A stretch of DNA of 64,000 nt from assembly GCF_020382885.2 (NCBI RefSeq), contig NC_058501.1, positions 16,320,501 through 16,384,500 on the forward strand. Direction: 5' to 3'. The stretch is from Scatophagus argus. Its lineage: Eukaryota; Chordata; Actinopteri; Scatophagidae. The notes below the pieces were generated by a model, which worked only from the letters and a program-made list of their open reading frames with translations, was not told the origin of the DNA and made no database searches. The translations under genes and the position numbers were made by a program. Below, piece by piece: positions 48,883-60,239 of the stretch. Numbering within the stretch: the first letter of the stretch is position 1; each line of letters starts with the position of its first letter.

Positions 48883-49809
48883 ATGCCGCTGCACAAATCA
48901 TCCCGGGCCCCTCGCCTGGACCCTACTATGATATCGGCCCCACTAGGTGACTTTCGCCACACCATGCACATTGGGAGGGGAGGTGACGCCTTTGGGGACA
49001 CCTCCTTCCTGTCCACTCTTGGTCCGAGCTCAGCAAGCCAAGCCGACTCAGTGAGCACAGCGACCATGCCAGCCGCTGACTCCCAGGCAGCAGTCAACCA
49101 TAGTGATCTTTATACAGATGCTCCAGGAAGCCCACAGAGCAATGACCTTCAGCACTCTGAGTCAGTGTCTTCATTCACCCTGGACCTGGATTTGGATCTC
49201 GGCCCGTCTATGCTGGGGGATGTACTCGGGGTGATGGACGGTTTGGGGCTTGACTCCAATGAGGAGGATGTGTTCAGTCCCAAGAGTGACACTTCCTTGG
49301 TGGGCACAAATCAGGGAAAGGGAGCTATGGAGATGTCTGTGAACATGCAGAACGAACTGAACGGGAAGAACTTGATTGGGCTGGATGGAAGCCAGGTGGG
49401 AGACGGCAGGATACCAGATGGGAATGGGTTCAAGCCAAAGGGGTTACGACCAAAAGTGCGATTCAGTGACAAACGGGAGGAGATTGTTCGCCAAGCGTCC
49501 GAAGAGGAAGAAGGTCAGGGGTTTGACTTCCAGGATGAGGACCAGCTGGCGTGTCGCAGTCCAACGAGGGTTGAGGGCGAGAGGGGCGAGAGCAGAGTAG
49601 GTGGAGGGGAAACTGGATTCACCAATCACAAAGTAGATTTGCCACCGAGTCCGGCCTCGTCGCACAGCTCAGAGTATGAAGGAGTTACCTCATTGGACAG
49701 GAGGAGGGTCGACAGCTGCCACTCAGAGACTGATTCAGAGGAGGAAGAGGAGGAAGTAGGACGGGGCTACACATTTGAAGATGAGTTTGATGATGAAATT
49801 GGTCTATAG
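48883..49809 (+). CDS. cdc42ep5: Cdc42 effector protein 5 (BORG3-like)
   Basis: Binder of GTP-loaded Cdc42/TC10 that acts on septins and actin. Single coding exon of 308 aa. The CRIB/BORG motif ISAPLGDFRHTMHIG spans residues 17-31 and runs into RGGDAFGDTSFL, as in all CDC42EPs. A second BORG block LDLDLDLGPSMLGDVLGVMD follows, and the C-terminus ends DDEIGL, close to human CDC42EP5. Human CDC42EP5 is about 148 aa, so this protein is twice as long; the extra part is acidic and Ser-rich. The ATG sits two nt after a good acceptor (48880), so a 5' UTR exon is likely; a GTAAGT donor at 47967 fits. Position next to leng8 matches human LENG8-CDC42EP5. CDC42EP1-4 are less likely on these grounds. Confidence 0.9.
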   Translation: MPLHKSSRAPRLDPTMISAPLGDFRHTMHIGRGGDAFGDTSFLSTLGPSSASQADSVSTATMPAADSQAAVNHSDLYTDAPGSPQSNDLQHSESVSSFTLDLDLDLGPSMLGDVLGVMDGLGLDSNEEDVFSPKSDTSLVGTNQGKGAMEMSVNMQNELNGKNLIGLDGSQVGDGRIPDGNGFKPKGLRPKVRFSDKREEIVRQASEEEEGQGFDFQDEDQLACRSPTRVEGERGESRVGGGETGFTNHKVDLPPSPASSHSSEYEGVTSLDRRRVDSCHSETDSEEEEEEVGRGYTFEDEFDDEIGL

Positions 49810-50950
49810 GGGATCGGTACAATTTTCCCTTTGAAAACAGATGTTTGCTGTCAAGTAAAACAAGTAAAATACTGTATTTTTCTGAACTCATTTCACCATC
49901 ATTTTAATGGGAGGCTTTGACAGTTTGGAAACTGGATTTATCAAGACTCAGTGAAAGATACACAGTTTGACGAAGTTCCTCAACTGGAAAATGTATTTAG
50001 CATTTTATCTATAAGGGTAACAGATTTGCAAAAGACTGTCATTTTGATTAGAAAAATCAAATCAAAAATGTCGCTTAGGTTACTACAGTGAAAGGTTTGT
50101 AGCACTTTGATTTATTTCATTCATCTGGAAGATTTGCTATGAAACTGATGCTCAGTGGAAAGTTTGATTCCAGTTAAATTTATGATACTACATTATTACT
50201 ATTTACAGTGTTTTATATATGTCAATGAAAACACACACGTGTTTATTCAGCTTTATATTATAGTGACTTAAAGGAGCCGTGTGCTTTCATTATTGTACCC
50301 TCATTGTGCCTTATCAATGTCTTATAGTTGTTTCTTGAATTGCATGTTTATTACAATGTCCATGTCTTCTCAGACGTTGTCAGAAATAGAGTTATCCTGT
50401 GTATAATAAATTACTGCGAATTTCTCACATTCCAAATCTGACAGATTCTCTGGTTTGGACCAAATCACTTTTCATAGTGCAGTTATTTAGCATGTTTTCA
50501 AGTTACCAAAGCTTTTCTTTGGGCTGTGGGGCTGGACGAATGACTGTTAAAATGTTAAGACAATCATGGGATTTTAAAGGTTGATTGTAAATCAGAACCA
50601 GCGGTGTATTTGTTAATTTTTTTTTTTTTTGCTTGAATAATGCTTTCTTTTGAAAAAGTATGTTATATCATAATGCTGTAAAAGAGAAATGCGCTCATCT
50701 GTTGAAAATGCTGGTTCAAATGTGTTATGCTGTGGTTTAATAAGGACTACACTGAAAACAATAAAACAATTATTGGGATTTTAAAAAAATATTCACAAGC
50801 CTCGTCTATAACTTATTTCTTTTGCAGATGACTCCAGGGTGAAACTGGAGCACAAGGAAAAAGTATTCAGTATTCAGTTAGAACCTGAAGATCTGAAGTC
50901 TTTCATGTCTAGCCACTTCCTGAAATAAAATAACAATAACAATAAAAATC
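49810..50950 (+). other. cdc42ep5 3' UTR
   Basis: Follows the stop codon. AATAAA signals lie at 50405-50410 and 50760-50765, with another in 'ctgaaataaaataac' near 50925. No other feature. Confidence 0.6.
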
Positions 50951-51012
50951 CCACAAATAAAGCAGACCACTCTAACATTAATTGAGGAAAACACAACCAC
51001 GGTTTTAAATGT

Positions 51013-51018
51013 TTTATT
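51013..51018 (-). terminator. grwd1 polyadenylation signal
   Basis: Minus-strand AATAAA about 270 bp beyond the grwd1 stop codon, placing the grwd1 and cdc42ep5 ends tail to tail within roughly 100-250 bp. Confidence 0.65.
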
Positions 51019-51240
51019 TTAAGCATGCAACAAGGAATGCCTAAAATAGTTCAGAGCTGTAAAACATACAGACTGAAAGTTCAATAGTAAAGATTGTGAG
51101 ACCACATGGCGCTTATGTTAGCCAAGAGATGTCTCAAAGAAAAACTGTTACCTACACAGCTGAGATATGTACATTATTAAACATATTGCGGTTTGTGGGT
51201 TATTAAATGTGCTCTACTCATCAAAATGCAAAAATCACTC

Positions 51241-51241
51241 A

Positions 51242-51278
<37 letters not shown>
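51241..51278. repeat. (CA)n microsatellite in grwd1 3' UTR
   Basis: CT then CA run starting six nt beyond the grwd1 stop codon; transcribed as a GU run. Confidence 0.95.
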
Positions 51279-51283
<5 letters not shown>

Positions 51284-51284
<1 letters not shown>

Positions 51285-54200
51285 TACACAGATATTGTCC
51301 TGAACACGTTGAATCCTGACAGAGCTGTGGAGATCATCACACCAGGTATCTGTGGATGCCAGTGGATCTCCTTGACTTCTGACTGACCCTGGTGCAGGAA
51401 CAGGAGTTGGGGGGGCAAGTCCTTCAGCCCCTCCACCCTGGCACCCACATCACACGACTCCACGGACAGATCCCACTGGCTGACGACATCGTCTGCCCCG
51501 GAGGCGGCGAACACACTCGTGTCCGTGGGGCTCCACTCCACGGACGTGATGGGAGCGCTGTGCTGCTTGAAGTTCGCCACGGGTCGCCCAGTCTGCAAGC
51601 GGAACAAGAGGACTTATGCGAGACAGTGTCAGGCTACAAAAGCAACAGTAACCTAACACAGCCGATGATTTATAAATCTCTGTATTTTCTGCTGTTTTTA
51701 ACGACTTATTACAAGAAAAATGCAGGGTTTAGGAGTGTGGGTTTTTTTTGGCAAATAAAAAAATTGGCTGCTGCATACAGTAGAAGGTTGTAATAATACT
51801 ACTGTGGAACTGGAACAAGATGGAACAAATATTATTGGTTGGGTGGGGCTGCCAAACCATGAAGGCGTTTGATTAACTGATGGTGTAATTCTACAAGTGT
51901 TCAACACTTTGTTGTGACGACAAACACTGATCAAAAAGTAAAACCTTTGCTCCTTGTCACACAATAACACGCAATAACTCATAGCTGTATAACTGTCAAC
52001 TGAATTAGCGTATTTACTCATTAAATGAGTAAATTAATGGTTTTAGATTTGCCAACAAACCATTTGCTCTTGGTTTTGTACCTTAAACTGTCGCAAGTCC
52101 CACACTTTCAGAAGTCCGTCGTCCCCTCCTGACAGGATGAAAGGTTCGCTCCTGTTCCAGCTGATCACATTGACGTCTGATGAGTGAGCTTCATTGGCTG
52201 AAAGCATCGAATTGGGAGGGGCTCGGATATCCCATATACGAATCGACTGATCCACCGAACATGATGCAAAAACCTGTGGTAAGCAAGAGAGTACAGACTC
52301 TGAAGTTTGAACCTGAGATCAAATATATACATAGCAAGACTTTATTGGTTTTCCCAAACAAGAAACACATACTGCATTATACTGGATGTCTTTTTCAGTA
52401 CTCACTGCACTGAGAAATGACCTAATCCGCAGCATTTAGGTTACACAGAACCTGACAAAAGGTCAACAGTAACAACATCAGGCCGTAGGATCCACATAGC
52501 ACTAACTAGTTTGGCGACTTGCTAGCAGCAGCGCTGACACAGTGTATGCGTACATATTTTTGACAGCGCATAGCTGCAGTGTTAGCAGGTGCTGATTTTA
52601 AAGTCAAAACAGCCTCATTAATTCCAATCATTCATTTGCCTCAGCACACCCTGTTCTTTCATGCAAACAGCTGTGCATCTCTGTGTGACATTATTAAGCC
52701 TCTGCATTTGAATCATCCCGACTATTTAGGATAAGTGGGGTGACTCCAGCATTTATCATACTTTTTGAGCCACCCGCTCAAGCGCCATCTGCAGCGTCTC
52801 AGTCTCGCCCACTACGTCAACAGTTTCCTAACAAACATACTGTGGCTTCAGTGGGTGACCACTGCAGGTCCTCCACAGATTTGCTGTGGGAGCTGAAAGG
52901 TCGTTGATCAATCTGCCATGAAGACCCTCCCTCTCGTGGCTCCCACACATGGATGTTCTTTTTGCAGTCTCCGCTGACAAGACGACCTGTTCATGAAGTA
53001 CAAACAGACACACTTTAGCTCTTGGTTGACAAGAGCACAGACTGTATTTATTTGAGGAAATGTCTGATAAATATTAGGTTAAAATATCTGACTGTTCTAG
53101 TTGTTTGTGCGAGCTCTTTTCCCCCATTTTATTGTTCTGTTCTAAAACCTTCTACACACTCTATCATCCTGATGAGGGTCCTTCCCTGAATTGCCACACC
53201 CAATGTGGTCCACTTTTTTTCTTTGTGGCTGTGCACATTTTAGCCCCTATAATTACAATGCTATCCATTATATTATCACAGACCATACGCAAAACACACA
53301 ATAAAGTTTTTTTTACCTCTCTTAAGGATGTTGTTTTGGGTCCTCTCTGTTTGTTTGTTGGGGTATTTTATATTTAGCAGAATAACCCAGGTTTCAATTA
53401 TCTTGGGTAGAAAGTTTAGCCAAACCATGACATTTTTTTGTAACTGGATCTGGATCCTGAAAGTGTTTAAAGATGTTTGGACGGTATTTCATTTACAAGC
53501 TACAACAACCGGCAAACATGGATGGTGTGACAAAGAAAATGTGATTTGTTTGTTTTCAGCATCCAAAAGTTGCAGCTTAGGAAAAGAACTAATCTCAGAT
53601 GACGATGTGACAGATGGTGAGACAGATAAGAGTGTGAGAGAGATAAGTAATACTTTCTGTTGTGTACAGACTGTTTTTTCCTCTTACCTCAAACATTATA
53701 AAGTTTAAGTGCAGTCAGGCACATGTTAACATTTATAGCACGCAACATATTGTTAATTTTAAAGCCGATGAGGCTGAATGCATGTGAGTAGTTGATCTTT
53801 TTTTCCGTCTGCAAACTGCTCTGCAGGTAAAGGCCTCACTTACCGGGTACTGTGGGTGACCAGTCAATGGCAAAGCCTTCAGTCATGTGTCCTGAGAAAC
53901 TGAAGAGAGCCGTGGCTTCCTTCTGCTTATTGATGAAATTGGCCATAGCAGCAGAACTGTGGACGGCTTCCAGCTGGGGTTGGAGGTCAAATATTTCTAC
54001 CTGTCCCTTCTCTGACCACACAGCAGCCAATGACTGCTCTCCACGTCGAGACACCTGGAAATTAAGAAGCGAAACTGATATTTAGGAATCTTGGCTACAA
54101 AGGTTGCGATACAGGAGATGTGACGGTTTAATGCATAGTCATGCCTGCCTGGAAAATGACTGTCAACATACTCTGACTCTGTTAATCCCTCCATAGTGAG

Positions 54201-57200
54201 GCACCATGGCCAGTTCCATCTGCGGCTTCTTATCTTCATCCTCCTCCTCGTCATCACTTTCTTCATCGCTGCTTTCTTCTCCCTCCTTTTCTTTCTCTGT
54301 TCCATGAAGGTTATGCATGCGCATGACGAGAAGTCTGTAAGAAATTGAAATTATGCATTAAAGAGGATGCAGATTACATTACATGACTTCAAAATGGTTT
54401 TGCAGCCTGCTAAGTCTTCATATCTTTCATATCTAAAAACGACTCTGCAATCTAGTCTGCCATCTGTTTTCAAGTGCTGAGTTTCAGCATGAAACAATAA
54501 GATCTAAACAAGTTATGAAAAGGTTTTCCATTCACATTAAATTGACCCATTAATTTCAAAAGAAAATGATCAGCTCTTTCAATGCTGCTGGATGTTGTCA
54601 AAACAAAACTGAAACTGGACAATAAAAAACCCCCAAAAAACTCAGTTGACAGTTGACTGCACACACACTTGTACTGTGTGTAAGCAAAATCAAAACACTT
54701 ACATTTCATTACTTTTTATTGCCCCGCCCATTGTCTTCAATGCCCTAAGACTAAAACTGAAAGGTATGGTATGTGTGCTATGTTTATGCAGCTGTTGTGG
54801 GCTGCTTGACTTTTTCAGTTCATTTGCTGTTAAAATAGGAAATAGGAAAATAGTAAGATTACGATGTAAGATAAGATGTTTAAAATTTCCAGTTAATGTG
54901 CTGAAACAGAAAGAATGTGGGTGTTAACAGTCAGAAATAAAGCCAAGCCATTCACTCTGAGGAGCAAAAGTGCAATTAACAGAATAATTACCAACCCATT
55001 AATTAATAACTGATTAACAGAAATTAACAAGAGTGACTGAACACTTTGCCTCTAATTATGTCATCTAGAAACTAGAATTACAAAGACCCAGAACACCAAG
55101 ATTTCTGAGGAGAAACTCTGCATTTAATAATAAGAAAGTAACGGAAAGTCAGAGACCATCATTATAAATGCATATATTGAATATGCATTGAATGTATATT
55201 TCTTCACACGGTAAACTTGACAGCCACAAAAGCATCTCGATGACGTGAAACCTCATAAGATATTAACATGAGAATTTTGCCCATCTCTGTTATCGAGCCC
55301 ATGTGATGTGAAAGTAACATTACTACTTGGGCAGAATATAACGGTCTTAATAAAAATCAGAGACCTTTTCACAACTGTCCACGGAGACGATCTGTGCAGT
55401 GAATTCATAGAAAAATCAGCGATGATGTTTTGGTTTGTATTACAGAATGTGTGGTCAAATTTCTGAATCCAGATGCCGACTATAATCCAATCTCTGCATT
55501 CCTTGTCTCATAAAGCTAGACTTCTACAGTTTTATGTTGAACTTAAAGACTTTTTATGATTCTGTCTGTAGAGCCTAAACGACGTAGACAATATTCCCAA
55601 ACAATTTAAATGTGTATCATAATTGTGTTCCTTTCCATTTTATTTCCATATTATCCACTTCATTTTTTCAATATATGTGAATGCATTTGCTCAGTTTTGT
55701 CCAATATGGTTAAAAATGTCAATTATAGTCTGAGATGGAGGAAGCATTTACTTAATAAATATTTATTTTCTGATATTTTACTTACAACACTATTAGCATC
55801 AAAACATGCAAGGCGATTCCAAACACGCTGGGGCGCTGTTTAAAACAGAAATAAACATAGAACGCAATGTTTTGCACATCCTTTTTGATGTTCATTGAAC
55901 ACAGTACAAAGACATTTAATGTTCAAACTTTATTATACTTCCAAAACTCAAACAAGTAACATCCGCAGCTCCCAAACACTTACTGAGTGTTGTTCAGAGC
56001 TGATATGTAGCCCCCGCATCAACTTCTTTTGAACTTTTTATTCCAGCCATCAAATTCAGAGTCCATTTACAAAAACTAACAAAGATTATCCGTTTGAACA
56101 TTAAACATCTTGTCTTTGCACTGTATTCAACTGTATGGAGACCCAAAAAGATCTGTGAATTTAAAGTACTAAAAGTAAAGATACTCATCCTACAGAAGGA
56201 AAAATTTAAGGATAATACGTTATCTTATTACTCTATTGTAGCTATTAATTCATTAATGTGCACTTTAATAATGCAACTGGTAAAAGTGGAGCACATTTTA
56301 TTTACTTTATATACCGGCCGGGTAGTTTGCTGCAAGTTTAAAAGCACAGTGGATGAAAAATAACTTTAGTCTTTGTTGTTCTTCAGTAACCACTGATAAA
56401 TAAAACAAAGTGTATGTCAGCAAGTACAAAAAAGGTAAAAGGTAAGTAAATATTAGCATAATGAGCAATATGTACTGCAAGTATCACAAGTCAAAGTACA
56501 CCTTGCAGTACTTGCACAGTAAAACGTTCCCTTTAACTCTTACATATGATGTTCTTGGACTAATATTGCTGCTGTATTATTATGTGTTTTGCGGTTGAGC
56601 TTATTTTAACTGTTGGGTAGTTTAACCCACAGCAACGCATCATATTCTTTTGGATCATCGTGTTTTGTGGCGTCTCTTGAGAAGCACATTTCTCCAAAAA
56701 ACTTTATAAGCTCAGAAAACCAGCCCTGTTTCAGCTTTGTGACGATTCATTGTCCAGTTAATCCAACAGGGCTTTTAAATGGTTTATTTAGCTTAAGAAG
56801 CAGGAACACTTTATCTTTCGACTCATAACGGACTCGTGGATTCAACCACAGCTTTTTTCCCTGCAGCGATACGCAACAGGAATGGACCTAAATATACAAA
56901 ATGTTGTCCTTCTCTACTGCTACTACTCATGTGCGATAATTTTTAAGTGCTACCATTGTTTTTTTTATTCATTATTTAATTTATTAAGGCAGGAGCATGA
57001 TGTGTTTTTAACTTATGGCACCATATTAGAGTAGCACTCGAAATCTTGTATGGTTTTCTTACAATACAATGACAATTAAAGGCTATCCTCTATAAGAAGC
57101 ATTCAAAATCAAAACATTTGGAGACACGTGGTTTCCACTAGACAGCAAGGGACTGAAAAAATTTAATCTGAAATGTAACAAGTAACTAAAGCTGCCAGAT

Positions 57201-58119
57201 GACAGCGGTGGTGTATAAAGTGATACATCTGCCTCTGAGATGTACTTTAATAGAAGTATAAAGTTCATACTACATTAGCCGGCTGATGTGCCCTTGAGCA
57301 AGGCACTTAACCCCCAGTTTGCTCCCTGGGCGCTTGATGCAGCCCACTGCTCCTGTGTGTGTTTCACTGCATGCAATTTGCTGGGTGTTGCATGCGTGTT
57401 CAACTAAGGATGGGTTAAATGCAGAAGACAAATTCAGTGTGTGTTTATAAAAATGTATATACCGCCAATAAAGCTGATTCTCAACATGAAATGATCTGCT
57501 GAATACTTCCTCCACCTCTGTTGCCTGGATACCATGGTTGATATCATCTTAGTGAAGCAGCAATGATGATCAAAAGCCTCCGTGCTTCCGTCTGGGTTGT
57601 ATTTATTCGAGACAATACCTGCGGGAGCCTTGAACACACACACACAGTAGCTCTGAGGTTTATTTGGTCAGGGGGGGTCTGTACCTGTTGCCCAGAGCTG
57701 TGTCCGCCTGAGTGCCCGCACAGAGCAGCATGGACAGAGGAAACTGCTCCCTGCCTTCTCCGTCTCCATCTCTCAGGATGTCGAAGCTCAAACACGGAGC
57801 ACCTGAACGCAGACAACAAACACAACGCTGCTGAGCTCAGTCTGTGTTTTAAAGAGACGTCTTAACCAAAGCGGCGCAGCTGTTTCAACTTGCCTGTCTG
57901 ACACTCGTGGTACATGCGGTACGCGGAGCGGTCCATCTCCAGCTCCTCTCCTGGCTGAAGCGGCTCCATCCCGGGTACGTACACCTTTCTCTCCTCCACT
58001 GCGTCCGCTCCTTCCTCCTCCATCTCCACTCCTTCGTCGTCGTCGTCGGTGCCAGCTTCGTCCATCTCCTCCATCTCGGCTCCCTCGTCGGCAAACGTGT
58101 CCTCATCGGGCGCAGACAT
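51284..58119 (-). CDS. grwd1: Glutamate-rich WD repeat-containing protein 1
   Basis: Nuclear/nucleolar WD40 protein of the RBAP46/48-like class, known for histone binding and for a role in ribosome biogenesis (yeast Rrb1). Seven coding exons join in frame to 454 aa (human 446): 57894-58119, 57685-57802, 54172-54334, 53844-54054, 52841-52986, 52082-52273, 51284-51592. There is an acidic N-terminus, then [17 protein letters not shown], the CAF1C-like APCLSFDIL block, a second acidic stretch near 130-147, then WD repeats with [43 protein letters not shown] and [15 protein letters not shown]. It ends [13 protein letters not shown], as in human. The first intron uses a GC donor (G|GCAAGT), required to keep GAPCLSF in frame. 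Intron 2 is 3.3 kb and repeat-filled. Confidence 0.97.
56380..57262. repeat. Interspersed repeat, family A copy 6
   Basis: Contains 'caccttgcagtacttgcaca', 'ggtagtttaacccacagcaa' and 'agcttaagaagcaggaacac', parallel to 47020-47625. A second part at 57065-57262 has 'aatctgaaatgtaacaagta', 'actaaagctgccagatgaca' and 'tactttaatagaagtataaa'. Confidence 0.6.
57283..57485. repeat. Interspersed repeat, family B copy 2
   Basis: Contains 'cccttgagcaaggcacttaa', 'tccctgggcgcttgatgcag', 'aaggatgggttaaatgcaga' and ends 'ccaataaagctgattctc'. This short GC-richer repeat type is common in fish; the class is not stated. Confidence 0.65.
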
Positions 58120-58142
58120 CTTGACAGAGGCTGAGTTTGCTT

Positions 58143-58169
58143 ACTTCCGGTAAACCGAGCGGCCACGTG
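58143..58169. promoter_or_regulatory. ETS site and E-box in grwd1 promoter
   Basis: ACTTCCGG (58143-58150, CCGGAAGT on the coding strand) and CACGTG (58164-58169) lie 24-50 bp upstream of the grwd1 start codon. Both are usual for housekeeping and ribosome-biogenesis promoters (ETS/GABP and MYC/USF types). Use is inferred. Confidence 0.5.
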
Positions 58170-59319
58170 GTTTACACACCCTACGCTGTCACCCCCTCCT
58201 CCCACTGCTGCCTCGCTCTCTCCCTCTCTCTCTCTCCCCCATTTACGGGAATTCAGCTGGCTCCTTTGGCTCTTGGTTCATGCTGCCAGGAAAAATCAGA
58301 CTTGCAAATATTTGTCTCGGAAATTGCCCCAGAATACAATGTCTAAAACCTAAACGTCAGTTCGGCTTTATATCATGGGAGTTAAGTTTTCGGGGTCGTC
58401 TTCATCACCCGGGGAAACAACATTTGTTTTTTAAGAAAGCATGTGGATCTCCCACATGCTTCGAGTGATTCAGATTATTGCAGTTCTTAACAAGTAGATG
58501 CAACCTGAGAGAGACCTGTGGTTGAACACCCGGGGACGCACGGCTCAGTAACCCTTGAGCCACTGATAGGAAATTGTTTTTGACAGTAAGACGGGCTGAC
58601 AGCCTGTATTTTCAGTATTTGCTCGTAACGGTTAGTGGGACGTGTGCACTGTCCACAAAACAGCACTGTCCGCCATCCAGACGAACAGCACCTCATCTTT
58701 TTGTTGCGTTTTTTTTTTGTTTGTTTTCTTAACTTGTTCCAAAAAAAAGTCTTCTAACATTATGATTACCTAACTCCTCAGTAATTTGTGCTCAAGCTGT
58801 GTTACATTTGTCCTCTCCTTCCAAATTATGGCATGAATTCAGTGGAAAAATTGCTGGGTCACTGAAGCCAAAAGTCTGTTCCCATAGTGGCCGAGGCAAA
58901 ATACCTCCGTGCTTTAAGGCTTATGAAATTTAAAGGAGGCTCCTGTGAGGACAATAGCGCACATTACATGCGTGGGTGTGTACAAGCAGGGGCAAGTGCG
59001 AGCACCGAACGCTGCACTTAAGTTCCTTGTGCAGCTCTCGATATAAGTCACAATATCTCTCATGTGTTTTTTTTCCCTTTTTCATCCACATTGCATTCCT
59101 CACTCGTCTGCAGCTCGTCTTTCGGTTTATATCGACGTTACAAAATCATTGTAAAGGGTTTCTACAGCTGCGATGACTCTTCTTAAAGAACTGGCAGAGA
59201 TGATGACTCCGTGTCCTGTAGCTGGAACCCAAAATTATAAACAAAATCTAATCTCTTTTAGCAGGACGGACAAATAAATAAATGTGTAAGTGTTCTTACC
59301 GACAAACAGTTGTGGAAAT

Positions 59320-59395
59320 ACTCTTTTACCTAATTTCCCCTTGAGGATAAATAAAGTCATCTAACTATCTATCTATCTATCTATTTTACTGAGGC
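59320..59395. repeat. LINE-like 3' tail with (TATC)n
   Basis: 'accttgaggata'-type sequence, here 'ttccccttgaggataaataa', followed by 'agtcatctaac' and TATC repeats. It resembles the tail at 41415-41480. Confidence 0.6.
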
Positions 59396-59740
59396 AGTAT
59401 AACAGTACCATGCAAAAATACTCTGCAACCAAAATTATACTGAAATAAAAGCATGCAAGGGTTGATTGTAAAATGTATTGAAGTATTAAAAGTCCTTAAT
59501 GCATTTTAATTCTATTAGGTTAGTATTACTGATGTATTAAGGCTAACAAATTCATTTTGATGACTAAAATACTGGGTGATTTAATTCAAAACAATGTACT
59601 AAAAAGAGTACAATATTTCCCTCTGAAATCAAATGAAGCAGAAATATGAAGTAGAATAAAACGGAAATACTCTGGTAAAGTATGTACAAGTACCTCTAAT
59701 TGCACTTGGTTAAATGTTAGTTACTTTCCATCTCTGAGCA
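59385..59740. repeat. Interspersed repeat, family A copy 7
   Basis: Contains 'gtacaatatttccctctgaa', 'aatgaagcagaaatatgaag', 'cggaaatactctggtaaagt' and 'atgtacaagtacctctaatt'. This is the most recognisable copy in the window. Confidence 0.65.
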
Positions 59741-60239
59741 CAATAAATCTGGTTTACAGCCTTTGGGATATTACATCCTAGTAAATTAAACCAAAAACTA
59801 ACAGTATGGGCTACATATAACTAAATGTCTTTAATTTACACTTATGTACAAAAGTAAACACCCATAGACTGTAATATCTTACATTTACATAACATTCATT
59901 GTAAACAGTAAACAGTGATGACAATGGCTTATGTGCACTGGCTTGCTCAGCATTTATCTCTTGTTAGCATAAAGAGCATAGCTAGCTGGAGCTCGTGGCT
60001 TGCTCTAGAGAGGACGGCTATACATTTATATGTGTGATATGAGTTGTTACAGTTTCACTGTGGGACCGTGTGCTTAGCTATGTGAACTACCTTTGGACAT
60101 TAACTGCAACCTGTGCATGTCACTTCATGTTAACAAAGCTTACTGCATTAAAACACAAAGACACAAATATAACAGAACAAACATTCAGTGCCAATGTCTT
60201 GCATTTTGTGTGCATGATCAAAAAGACCCTTTTAACTAA

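Larger units (their letters stand above)
54335..57684 (-). other. grwd1 intron 2
   Basis: No exon was found inside. It contains family A repeat sequence (56380-56940, 57065-57262) and a family B repeat (57283-57485). Confidence 0.55.
58170..60239. other. Spacer between grwd1 and the cytokine gene
   Basis: No gene was found. It contains a LINE-like tail with TATC repeats (59320-59395) and a family A repeat (59385-59740). The right end should hold the cytokine 3' UTR; a minus-strand ATTAAA is at 59830-59835. Confidence 0.5.

Noticed and set aside
48597-49097. 166-codon minus-strand frame
   Set aside because: Antisense to the cdc42ep5 coding exon, with no recognisable domain.
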